IMG/VR virus record: IMGVR_UViG_3300038701_000472
Coordinates: 1-20,066 of that record
Direction: 5' to 3' (one strand)
Source of the DNA: a virus
DNA: 20,066 bases
Shown here piece after piece: positions 14,762-19,986 of the stretch; positions within the stretch are counted from its first letter, which is position 1; each line of letters opens with the position of its first letter. The notes under the pieces were generated by a model, which saw nothing but the letters and a program-made list of their open reading frames with translations, was not told the DNA's origin and did not search any database. The translations under genes and the position numbers were made by a program.

Positions 14762-15127
14762 ATGGCAATAGTAAGAAAATCAGACAACGTAATTGAGTTG
14801 ACCATTAACGGCTCAGACGGTAACCCTATTACGATAACGGGAATGGCAGACCTTGAGGTTGTCGCTTATCAACTGCCAAAAACCATTATTCAAAGGTGGT
14901 TGTTAAGTGATGCTGAAATAACCATTGAAGATGATGCGGGAGGTGTTGTTTCGGTCAACTTCGATAGGGCTAACACCAAACTGTTAAACTTCAAAATTGA
15001 CGATTGCAAACTTGAGGTTATTGCATCATTTACAGATTCGAATTTTGCAGATAACATCAGACGAGAAGTTGACACGGACATTGAACTGACAATAGTTGAG
15101 GACAGTCCAACGGCTTACGAAACATGA
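14762..15127 (+). CDS. Baseplate/fibre-type virion protein (121 aa)
   Basis: A short beta-rich protein (NVIELTINGSDGNPITITG, DLEVVAYQLPKTII, AEITIEDDAGGVVSVNF) with strand spacing like small baseplate or upper-fibre domains in the N-terminal part of BppU-like proteins. It overlaps the start of the large 478-residue adhesin gene by 4 bases, which supports a joint tail-tip role. TAACTTTG (14749-14756) fits the -7 part of the Bacteroidota promoter, but the -33 TTTG is missing at the right distance, so a private promoter is uncertain. Confidence 0.5.
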   Translation: MAIVRKSDNVIELTINGSDGNPITITGMADLEVVAYQLPKTIIQRWLLSDAEITIEDDAGGVVSVNFDRANTKLLNFKIDDCKLEVIASFTDSNFADNIRREVDTDIELTIVEDSPTAYET

Positions 15128-16560
15128 TAACAGCAACCGCAACATTACGTAGTTCAATAAGTGTAACGGCAACGCTTAAAAGCACTCAGGTAGGTAGTTG
15201 CCCAGATGCAACCATTCAAGTCAACGGTGTAGATGTTGACACGGTTGCAAGTGGCGGAACATACGACCAATCCATACACGATAGCGCGGGTGCTGATGTT
15301 GGAACGGCTGCTAATCCTTCGGTTGTTGGTGATGCTACGGTTGAAAACAGTGACGCTAGTTATTCGGGAACGGTCAAAGCTGAGGGTAATTTGGTGTTAC
15401 CAAACATTACTTTCACAGATAGTGATGGCTCAACGTCAAGCGTTCCAAGTGTTCAAGACATTACGGCTACACCTTGCACACCGTCTGCAAGTGTTTCTGT
15501 TTCGTTAGACGATGACACGCCTAAGCTGGGCCAAACGGTTACCATCACAGCAACGGTTACGGGAATAACGGCTACTTCACATACGTTTTATTTACCCCAA
15601 CAAGACGGAAGTTTTGAAACGGTAACACAAGCATCGAATACCTACGATTGGACGGTTTCCAAATACGAGGATTTCACAGTTACGGTAACTGCAACTGATG
15701 GAAGTTCGGATGGTGCAGGAAGTGCAAGCGGCACAACTACGGGAGATATAAAAGCAGACGCAATCATTGCAGCGCAAGAAACAGCGATAGGCGGCACAAT
15801 GGACGCAACGGCAAAAGATTGGGTGCTTGGGTTCATGTTGCGCTTGAAGGGCATATACACCACGTTCAACGAGAATGTATTCGCGCAATTGGAAGCGACC
15901 AATGCAGAGTTGTACGCGATGTTCCCCGATACTTCTGCAACTGCAAGTGTGGCGGGTTATTCCATCAATGCGATAGACCCAACGCGCAACGCTACAATGG
16001 TCGGATTCGTTTCGGGAGATGCAACCGGAAACGGATTGGAAGGCGGCAGCGGCAAGTACATGATAATGAACAATGCGCCAAGCGATTACGGGCAGAATGA
16101 TGTGGGCATAGACACGTATGTACGCACATCTACGCAGTTATCTGTTCAAATAGGTGCAGGTGATGGTGATATTACGAGTAACGACAGCGGTGTTCAAATC
16201 GGTACAATAAACTCAAACGATAGAGCATACGTTAAGGCCAACACGAAGGCATTTTTGACTATTTCAAACACATCTAAAAACCCGAAAAACGTAGGCTTTT
16301 TAACAGTTCAGAGAGATAACTCCACTAATGCAAACATATCGGAATCGGCTAACATATTTGAAATATTCGGAGACCCAATTCTTACACCATCTTCTGAAGT
16401 GTTTTATGGTATGGCTTTGAATAACTCGGGCACAGCCGCCAGAAACACTTCTGAATCTGTCTCATGTTTAATAAACAGACCTTACTTAGAAGAATGCGCA
16501 TTGAAAACATTGGCAGAGGCTGTTATCTGGCTACAAACACAAATAGGTAGAAATGTCTAA
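15124..16560 (+). CDS. Tail fibre or receptor-binding-type protein with Ig/PKD-like domain (478 aa)
   Basis: No signal peptide. Three parts: a beta-rich Gly/Ala/Thr/Asp N-terminal region; a PKD/Ig-like domain around residues 123-205 (SASVSVSLDDDTPKLGQTV, VTITATVTGITATSHTFYLP, YEDFTVTVTATDGSSDGAGS); and a C-terminal region from about residue 245 with MVGFVSGDATGNGLEGG and a further beta-rich part. Such domains mediate binding in phage fibres. Ser/Thr/Asn bias is typical of surface-exposed fibres. Its location between the baseplate-type protein and the small host-lysis genes fits a receptor-binding protein. It overlaps the next gene by 8 bases. What it binds is unknown. Confidence 0.65.
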   Translation: MITATATLRSSISVTATLKSTQVGSCPDATIQVNGVDVDTVASGGTYDQSIHDSAGADVGTAANPSVVGDATVENSDASYSGTVKAEGNLVLPNITFTDSDGSTSSVPSVQDITATPCTPSASVSVSLDDDTPKLGQTVTITATVTGITATSHTFYLPQQDGSFETVTQASNTYDWTVSKYEDFTVTVTATDGSSDGAGSASGTTTGDIKADAIIAAQETAIGGTMDATAKDWVLGFMLRLKGIYTTFNENVFAQLEATNAELYAMFPDTSATASVAGYSINAIDPTRNATMVGFVSGDATGNGLEGGSGKYMIMNNAPSDYGQNDVGIDTYVRTSTQLSVQIGAGDGDITSNDSGVQIGTINSNDRAYVKANTKAFLTISNTSKNPKNVGFLTVQRDNSTNANISESANIFEIFGDPILTPSSEVFYGMALNNSGTAARNTSESVSCLINRPYLEECALKTLAEAVIWLQTQIGRNV

Positions 16561-16738
16561 GATACTTTTCATACAAAACTTCGATTGGCAACCGCAACGA
16601 TCTTCTTGGGGCGCGTGGGATATACCCTCTCCCTATGCTGACGATACGCGAAACGGTTGGATGTTGCCCGATGGTTGGCAAGGACATTTGACAGAACGCG
16701 GAATTGAGTTTGAAGTTGTTGAAATAGATGAAGATTGA
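16553..16738 (+). CDS. Small Trp-rich protein (61 aa)
   Basis: It overlaps the fibre gene stop and the start of the next gene, which supports expression. It is unusually rich in Trp and Pro (FDWQPQRSSWGAWDIPSPY, GWMLPDGWQGHL) and ends acidic (VVEIDED). There is no membrane segment. Family not recognised; it could be a fibre chaperone or a small virion component. Confidence 0.5.
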   Translation: MSKILFIQNFDWQPQRSSWGAWDIPSPYADDTRNGWMLPDGWQGHLTERGIEFEVVEIDED

Positions 16739-17375
16739 CTCAAAGGTTATAATGATAATTGCGCTGATTTGCGTGATTGCGTTACTCATTTTGCGTAATG
16801 GTTGCAACCGTCAAGATGTTGGTGAGATTGACATTGAGTTGATTTATGACAGCATTGAGCGTGTTATCGTTTCGGAATTGCCACCACCAGACACGATTGA
16901 AGTTGAAAAAGAGGTAACTAAATGGTTACCGTCTGCAACTGTTTACGATACAATCTACGTTGACGGTGCAACAAGATACGTCTACAATGACGCGCCAATA
17001 GACACAGCAGCGATTCTAAGCCACTATCTAACAGAAGTGGTCACATATATCGACACGATTCGAGATAGTTCATTACAGGCCGTTATACGCGATACGATAT
17101 TTAGAAACAGAATAGTTTCGCGTGAGTTCACTTACAAGATACTGCGACCTGTTGAGATTCAGAAGATTGACAATAGAGATAAGTTCCAACTGATTGCATC
17201 ATTCCAAGCGGGCGGAGGTATGACTTATGCAAACACACCTAACGCACTACACGCTGGCTTAGACATCGGTTTGAAGTTCAAGAATGGCACGTATATGAGT
17301 GTCGGATATATGGCTGGAACATCACACTATGCTACGTTGAGAGTAGGTCAGGTTATTAGACTGAAAAAGCGGTAA
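16728..17375 (+). CDS. Membrane-anchored protein, spanin-like candidate (215 aa)
   Basis: An N-terminal transmembrane segment at residues about 7-22 (VIMIIALICVIALLIL) follows a short Lys-containing lead. After it comes an extended periplasmic part with repeated short DTI/DTIxV motifs (PPDTIEVEKEV, VYDTIYVDG, YIDTIRDS, RDTIFRNRIVS), which looks like a stalk. A Gly- and aromatic-rich beta C-terminus follows (FQAGGGMTYANTPNALHAGLDIGLKF). A membrane anchor, stalk and beta C-terminus near a lysin gene resembles spanins or outer-membrane-facing tail adaptors of Bacteroidota phages. The C-terminal 20 bases overlap the convergent HTH gene. The spanin role is inference. Confidence 0.55.
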   Translation: MKIDSKVIMIIALICVIALLILRNGCNRQDVGEIDIELIYDSIERVIVSELPPPDTIEVEKEVTKWLPSATVYDTIYVDGATRYVYNDAPIDTAAILSHYLTEVVTYIDTIRDSSLQAVIRDTIFRNRIVSREFTYKILRPVEIQKIDNRDKFQLIASFQAGGGMTYANTPNALHAGLDIGLKFKNGTYMSVGYMAGTSHYATLRVGQVIRLKKR

Positions 17376-17583
17376 GTATTTCCTTGTAAAGGAACATAAG
17401 TTCAGCGTCCTTGCATTTGTAGTTTTCAAACCTTTGAATTGTCTTGATGCTTCTATCAGTCAAATCAGACATTTCTTGTTGCGACATTTTTGTCCTACGC
17501 AATATAGTGAGGTCTTGAACTTTTCCGCACCAATGAAGCATGAAATCAGCTTTAATCACCTCAATATCAATGTCTTTAGTCAT
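17356..17583 (-). CDS. Small HTH regulator (75 aa)
   Basis: Residues about 33-69 are an XRE/Cro-type helix-turn-helix (MSQQEMSDLTDRSIKTIQRFENYK), with the usual Q at the second position of helix 2 and a recognition helix SIKTIQRFENY. The N-terminal 30 residues are an extra domain (IKADFMLHWCGKVQDL). Its 3' end overlaps the opposite-strand spanin-like gene by 20 bases. The unit upstream ends in a GTT/AAC inverted repeat. It is probably a regulator of the minus-strand genes or of lysogeny, which cannot be settled here. Confidence 0.65.
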   Translation of the reverse strand: MTKDIDIEVIKADFMLHWCGKVQDLTILRRTKMSQQEMSDLTDRSIKTIQRFENYKCKDAELMFLYKEILTAFSV

Positions 17584-17612
17584 GCGTCAAATTTGTCGTG
17601 TTGTTTAGCGAA

Positions 17613-17856
17613 TGTTGGCAAACATTTACAACCCGCTGTTTATCCTAAGTATCTCAAGCCGAAATTGAACCAAAGAAATATCAGACTTGCTATATTTTGT
17701 GTCTTTAAATTCAGTCAGTGGTTCATTATTATTGTTTCTATCTACAAGCCTCCACTTACCGTTTGAAGTGCTGTTTGCTACCCTTGGATAGTTTCTAAAT
17801 TTCCTTGGTTCTTTTAATTGTCCGTCAAGTATCATAATTAAAAACGTTTGCCAACA
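17613..17856. repeat. Inverted repeat enclosing the 69-aa gene
   Basis: TGTTGGCAAAC (17613-17623) and GTTTGCCAACA (17846-17856) are perfect 11-base complements. The gene at 17626-17835 lies wholly inside. On the plus strand the left arm starts (T)GTT and the right arm ends AAC(A), as in the other units. Confidence 0.7.
17626..17835 (-). CDS. Small basic protein of unknown function (69 aa)
   Basis: The ATG at 17835 (MILDGQLKEPRKFRNYPR...) is preferred over the longer open frame to 17901, because the longer version passes through the inverted repeat. The protein is polar and basic with NNNNEPLTEFKDTKYSKSDI and no clear hydrophobic segment. The stop lies 3 bases from the left inverted-repeat arm. 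No known family is recognised. It forms a stand-alone unit with its own private inverted repeat. Confidence 0.5.
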   Translation of the reverse strand: MILDGQLKEPRKFRNYPRVANSTSNGKWRLVDRNNNNEPLTEFKDTKYSKSDISLVQFRLEILRINSGL

Positions 17857-18168
17857 ATAAATAAAATGAATAGCGCAGGTTGGCGTTCTGCTTCTATTCA
17901 ATGTTTGTTCGTGCGCTACTGCATTTTATTAGGGCCGTTGTGCAAAATAAAATCAAAGGGGCGGGTACTCCTTGGAATGTTTCCCCGTTCCCTTTGCCGA
18001 ATACCAAGCGGAAGTTTAGCCGCTTCCAAGTTCTTTACCAAATGAGACAGGTCATTAATCTGTCTAAGCACATTCAATCGGCAAAGGCTGATATAACTTG
18101 GTGTCAGTTTTTTAGGCATCCAGTCAGCTTCTTTGATTTTACATTTCACAACATCAGATATAAAATAA
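17836..18168. other. Largely noncoding spacer between small genes
   Basis: The stretch contains the right arm of the 69-aa gene's repeat (17846-17856) and GCGCAGGTTGGCG, which with the arm makes GTTGGC/GCCAAC pairs. It also holds GGGCCGTTGTGCAAAATAAA (17933-17952), a spacer-like segment whose GTTGTGCAA complements 19173-19181. An open frame, 17916-18119 minus, crosses most of it but is doubtful. Otherwise I see nothing in it. Confidence 0.5.
17916..18119 (-). CDS. Doubtful small ORF (67 aa), possibly spacer-derived
   Basis: The ATG at 18119 begins MPKKLTPSYISLCRLNVLRQINDLSHLVKNLEAAKLPLG... and is basic and Leu-rich. It lies in the right direction after the Cys-rich gene (18169-18420). A longer frame extending back to 18326 overlaps that gene in another frame and is not credible there. 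The C-terminal residues (FDFILHNGPNKMQ) translate a spacer segment that contains the GTTGTGCAA motif, which weakens the case. No family recognised; it may be a degenerate gene. Confidence 0.25.
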   Translation of the reverse strand: MPKKLTPSYISLCRLNVLRQINDLSHLVKNLEAAKLPLGIRQRERGNIPRSTRPFDFILHNGPNKMQ

Positions 18169-18420
18169 TTAAGGGTCTCTCCTGTGTTTGAAACACTCCT
18201 GCGTATGCAATTGACAAACGTTAGGAATGAATGATACGGGTTTCCCAAATTTCGTGCAGTCACCATATTGCACGCGATGCGATGGTCGCTCAACCTTTCC
18301 ACTTTTGTTAGTGTATAGGTGGTCATATGATTTATACTTCTCTAAATCGCGTGCCATGAAAGCGCAATCGTTACAATTGCAATCAATCTTTTGGAGTTCT
18401 ATAATGCTTTCCTTGTCCAT
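18169..18420 (-). CDS. Small Cys-rich, probably metal-binding protein (83 aa)
   Basis: Residues include DCNCNDCAFMARD (three Cys close together), then YGDCTKFGKPVSFIPNVCQLHTQECFKHRRD at the C-terminus, with a further three Cys plus His. The spacing of Cys and His suggests a zinc-binding fold, and the string 'CxxCxFM.RD ... YGdC.KF.K.VSFIPn.CQ..TQeCF.HRR' is one I associate with small phage-associated proteins of unknown function in Bacteroidota. No signal peptide. It precedes the doubtful ORF on the same strand. Metal binding is inferred from residues only. Confidence 0.65.
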   Translation of the reverse strand: MDKESIIELQKIDCNCNDCAFMARDLEKYKSYDHLYTNKSGKVERPSHRVQYGDCTKFGKPVSFIPNVCQLHTQECFKHRRDP

Positions 18421-18432
18421 CCCTTAACTATT

Positions 18433-18457
18433 CATATCTGTACCCGTTAGCGGTAAT
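18433..18457. repeat. Spacer repeat copy 1
   Basis: 18433-18457 and 19506-19530 share 22 of 25 bases: both begin CATATCTGTA, then one differing base, CCGTTAG, two swapped bases (CG versus GC), and GTAAT. Each copy is directly downstream of a minus-strand gene's stop codon. Confidence 0.75.
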
Positions 18458-18603
18458 TATAAAAGAACGATAACACCTCTATTTAATTCGCCTTTGCTTC
18501 CATCAGGATAAGCAATTGTGTGTACTGTTTTTGATTTTTTGCTCATATACTCAAGATATTCAATTTCAGTTAGTGGTTTACTGTCAGAATAACTACCGCT
18601 AAC
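18446..18603. repeat. Inverted repeat unit C (gene tail unit)
   Basis: GTTAGCGGTA (18446-18455) and TACCGCTAAC (18594-18603) are perfect 10-base complements. The left arm lies immediately beyond the stop codon of the minus gene ending at 18457. The right arm is inside that gene, where GTT-AGC-GGT encodes V21-S22-G23. The 158-base unit therefore spans only the C-terminal two thirds of the gene. Confidence 0.7.
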
Positions 18604-18663
18604 ATCGGCTATAAAATCATTACCGTTTTCGTGCTTATCCAAAGTTTTGTTCTCTTTACTCAT
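18457..18663 (-). CDS. Small acidic protein of unknown function (68 aa)
   Basis: The ATG at 18663 (MSKENKTLDKHENGND...) is used. The open frame continues upstream through a spacer repeat (translated NAYGYEALP), which is not credible coding sequence. The N-terminal 20 residues are charged. Residues 21-68 begin V-S-G-S, encoded by an inverted-repeat arm, and continue YSDSKPLTEIEYLEYMSKKSKTVHTIAYPDGSKGELNRGVIVLL. No known family. The shared entry point with two neighbours suggests a modular C-terminus. Confidence 0.55.
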   Translation of the reverse strand: MSKENKTLDKHENGNDFIADVSGSYSDSKPLTEIEYLEYMSKKSKTVHTIAYPDGSKGELNRGVIVLL

Positions 18664-18698
18664 TTTGTTTTTATTTGAAAGTTTAAGCGTATTTATCG

Positions 18699-18724
18699 GC
18701 AACGCTTCATAGCCGTAGGCGTTA
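18699..18724. repeat. Spacer repeat related to 5496-5520
   Basis: GCAACGCTTCATAGCCGTA (18699-18717) matches GCAACGCATCATAGCCGTA (5496-5514) with one difference, and both continue to GTTA after 2-3 bases. AACGC (18701-18705) and GCGTT (18719-18723) are complementary. It holds the stop codon of the upstream minus gene and lies just before the start of the next. Confidence 0.75.
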
Positions 18725-18829
18725 TCGGTAATTTTCTTCATCGAAAGTTCCGTAACCTTTTGCAAGTGCATCTCTTACACCATCTTTATATGCTTGTTCA
18801 AGTTTATCAGAAGAAAACATACCGCTAAC
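18721..18829. repeat. Inverted repeat unit B (gene tail unit)
   Basis: GTTATCGGTA (18721-18730) and TACCGCTAAC (18820-18829) are complements with one mismatch (9 of 10). The left arm contains the stop codon of the gene; the right arm encodes V32-S33-G34. The right arm is identical to that of unit C. Confidence 0.6.
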
Positions 18830-18922
18830 ACCAAATAAATCCAATACTTGCTTTGATGCTAAATTATACTTTATTTCTCCTTTACTTAACCTGTACATTA
18901 TTTGTAATATCTCGTTTTTCAT
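18722..18922 (-). CDS. Small protein with modular C-terminus (66 aa)
   Basis: MKNEILQIMYRLSKGEIKYNLASKQVLDLFG, then V-S-G-M at 32-35 encoded by the inverted-repeat arm, then a charged helical tail ending in ENYR. The N-terminal half is compact and helical (LSKGEI...ASKQVLDLFGVS), a pattern I have seen at the start of several small phage proteins in Bacteroidota. The stop TAA is within the spacer-repeat arm. No enzyme motif. Function unknown. Confidence 0.55.
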   Translation of the reverse strand: MKNEILQIMYRLSKGEIKYNLASKQVLDLFGVSGMFSSDKLEQAYKDGVRDALAKGYGTFDEENYR

Positions 18923-18947
18923 ATCGTACTGTATTTATTTGTGAACC

Positions 18948-19181
18948 GTTGTGGAACATAGCTACACATTACCCTTGTAAAAATTAGTCGTTGCGTAAGG
19001 TTTTATTTTACCCGCATCATTTCTTACTGCAATGTAACCACCTGTCGAAATCCACTCAACCCAATAATCTTTGTTGTGAGTTAAATACTTTGTTTTTGGC
19101 TGAAAAGCCTTAATCTTATCGTGTTTTCTATATCCCATATTTTCAAATTTTGTAGTTAATAAACCGCTAAGATTGCACAAC
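18948..19181. repeat. Weaker inverted repeat around the 58-aa gene
   Basis: GTTGTGGAA (18948-18956) and TTGCACAAC (19173-19181) are complements with one mismatch. The same right arm is a perfect complement of GTTGTGCAA at 17937-17945, so two nested pairings are possible. Confidence 0.4.
18962..19138 (-). CDS. Small protein of unknown function (58 aa)
   Basis: The ATG at 19138 (MGYRKHDKIKAFQPKTKYL...) is used. The open frame extends further upstream through spacer sequence containing GCACAAC. The protein has a basic start and a beta-like centre (DYWVEWISTGGYIAVRNDAGKIKPYATTNF), which could be an SH3-like small barrel. No motif to name a family. It is enclosed by a 9-base inverted repeat with one mismatch. 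Confidence 0.5.
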   Translation of the reverse strand: MGYRKHDKIKAFQPKTKYLTHNKDYWVEWISTGGYIAVRNDAGKIKPYATTNFYKGNV

Positions 19182-19216
19182 AATACCTAAAAAGCATACC
19201 CTACGGGATACGCATT

Positions 19217-19423
19217 TTAGCCCTCCCACCGTTCTAAATAAACAACCTCTTTATATCTTTGCTGTTTCCACTGCCTTATATTTCTCTTACAAGTTTCTAA
19301 AACTTCTTTTGCTTCTTCGTATGTAAATTCACTTTTTTGAATAACTCCGTTCACAAATACCTTAAACCAAACCCTGCCATTAGGCTCAATTTCCTTTACA
19401 ATTTTAAATTCATGTTCTTGCAT
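19217..19423 (-). CDS. Small protein of unknown function (68 aa)
   Basis: The ATG at 19423 (MQEHEFKIVKEIEPNGRVW...) is chosen; an in-frame ATG at 19501 lies in spacer. A beta hairpin (EFKIVKEIEPNGRVWFKVFVNG) is followed by a helix (TYEEAKEVLETCKRNIRQWKQQ) and a charged end. This beta-then-helix layout is common in small phage proteins but not diagnostic. ATACGCA (19208-19214) and TGCGTAT (19483-19489), complementary 7-mers, flank the gene. Confidence 0.5.
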   Translation of the reverse strand: MQEHEFKIVKEIEPNGRVWFKVFVNGVIQKSEFTYEEAKEVLETCKRNIRQWKQQRYKEVVYLERWEG

Positions 19424-19505
19424 AATTTTACTTTTTGCCCACGCTCGCAAACGTGGAGGTTTGTAACTCGTATTTAGTGTAGTGCGTATGTGAGGGCGCA
19501 CTTCC

Positions 19506-19530
19506 CATATCTGTAACCGTTAGGCGTAAT
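19506..19530. repeat. Spacer repeat copy 2
   Basis: Pairs with 18433-18457 at 22 of 25 bases, differing at one base and at the CG/GC swap. It sits directly beyond the stop of the 104-aa minus gene. Read on the minus strand it continues into AGTGCG (19493-19498) and CGCACT (19481-19486 region), a further hairpin. Confidence 0.7.
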
Positions 19531-19690
19531 GTTATTTGAACGCCTTGTACATTTTTGCGGTTAATTCTCTTGCTCTTTTTAAGGTAATGAAGTCTAACGA
19601 ATAGCCGTGTGCATCTAATAGCAAATCGTGTAATGCTTCAATCGTTGCAATATCACTATCTACTATATTAACAGAAACACTACGCCTAAC
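19519..19690. repeat. Inverted repeat unit D (gene tail unit)
   Basis: GTTAGGCGTA (19519-19528) and TACGCCTAAC (19681-19690) are perfect 10-base complements. Compared with unit C, both arms carry the same CG-to-GC swap. The right arm encodes V53-R54-R55 in the 104-aa gene. The left arm fits GTTRRRY and lies 3 bases past the stop codon. Confidence 0.75.
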
Positions 19691-19846
19691 ATCGGCTAAA
19701 TCAACAGATTTAACTTGCTGCCTGTGGTAGTATTTAGCGTAGTCGGTCATCAACTTGCCTATCAGTTCAAACTTATTCCTGTCAATTGGAAAATCAATGC
19801 CATCATAAAGGTCATCAATGTATTCCTGTGGTGTTATTAGTTTCAT
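19532..19846 (-). CDS. Small protein with two-part structure (104 aa)
   Basis: The first 46 residues (MKLITPQEYIDDLYDGIDFPIDRNKFELIGKLMTDYAKYYHRQQ) form a helical segment of a kind seen at the start of small phage-associated proteins. At residue 53 the frame enters the inverted-repeat arm (V-R-R-S), and the remaining 52 residues (VNIVDSDIATIEALHDLLLDAHGYSLDF...) are a different helical module with no obvious relation. The codon phase at the arm is the same as in the two other modular genes. Function unknown. The first gene leftward from the terminase promoter region. Confidence 0.55.
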   Translation of the reverse strand: MKLITPQEYIDDLYDGIDFPIDRNKFELIGKLMTDYAKYYHRQQVKSVDLADVRRSVSVNIVDSDIATIEALHDLLLDAHGYSLDFITLKRARELTAKMYKAFK

Positions 19847-19931
19847 CTTATAGTTATTTACCCGTTAAATCCGATTGTTTAGCAGTAACCGTTGGGGCAA
19901 ATTGCCTTCGGTCGAACAAACATAAAACATT

Positions 19932-19964
19932 TTTGCAACCAATACAAATTTATTTATATATTTG
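19932..19964 (+). promoter_or_regulatory. Bacteroidota-type promoter before the terminase-like gene
   Basis: TTTG (19932-19935) and TATATTTG (19957-19964) are separated by 21 bases, matching the -33/-7 consensus with a spacer slightly longer than the most common 19-20. Transcription would start near 19970, about 16 bases before the ATG at 19987. Confidence 0.65.
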
Positions 19965-19986
19965 CATCAAATCAATAATTAAAGCC

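Noticed and set aside
17880-18191. 103-residue plus-strand frame opposite the small minus genes
   Set aside because: It is antisense to the spacer and the Cys-rich gene, is Phe/Ser/Lys-rich without any motif, and no promoter is seen on the plus strand there.
18120-18326. N-terminal extension (to 18326) of the minus frame at 17916-18119
   Set aside because: It overlaps the Cys-rich gene 18169-18420 on the same strand in another frame. That gene has a clear Cys/His pattern and its own start, so the extension is most likely a shadow.
17356-19846. A CRISPR array or tRNA cluster explaining the repeated spacers
   Set aside because: The repeats are short, diverged, sit at gene boundaries and are separated by open reading frames, unlike regular CRISPR repeats. 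No tRNA cloverleaf was found.
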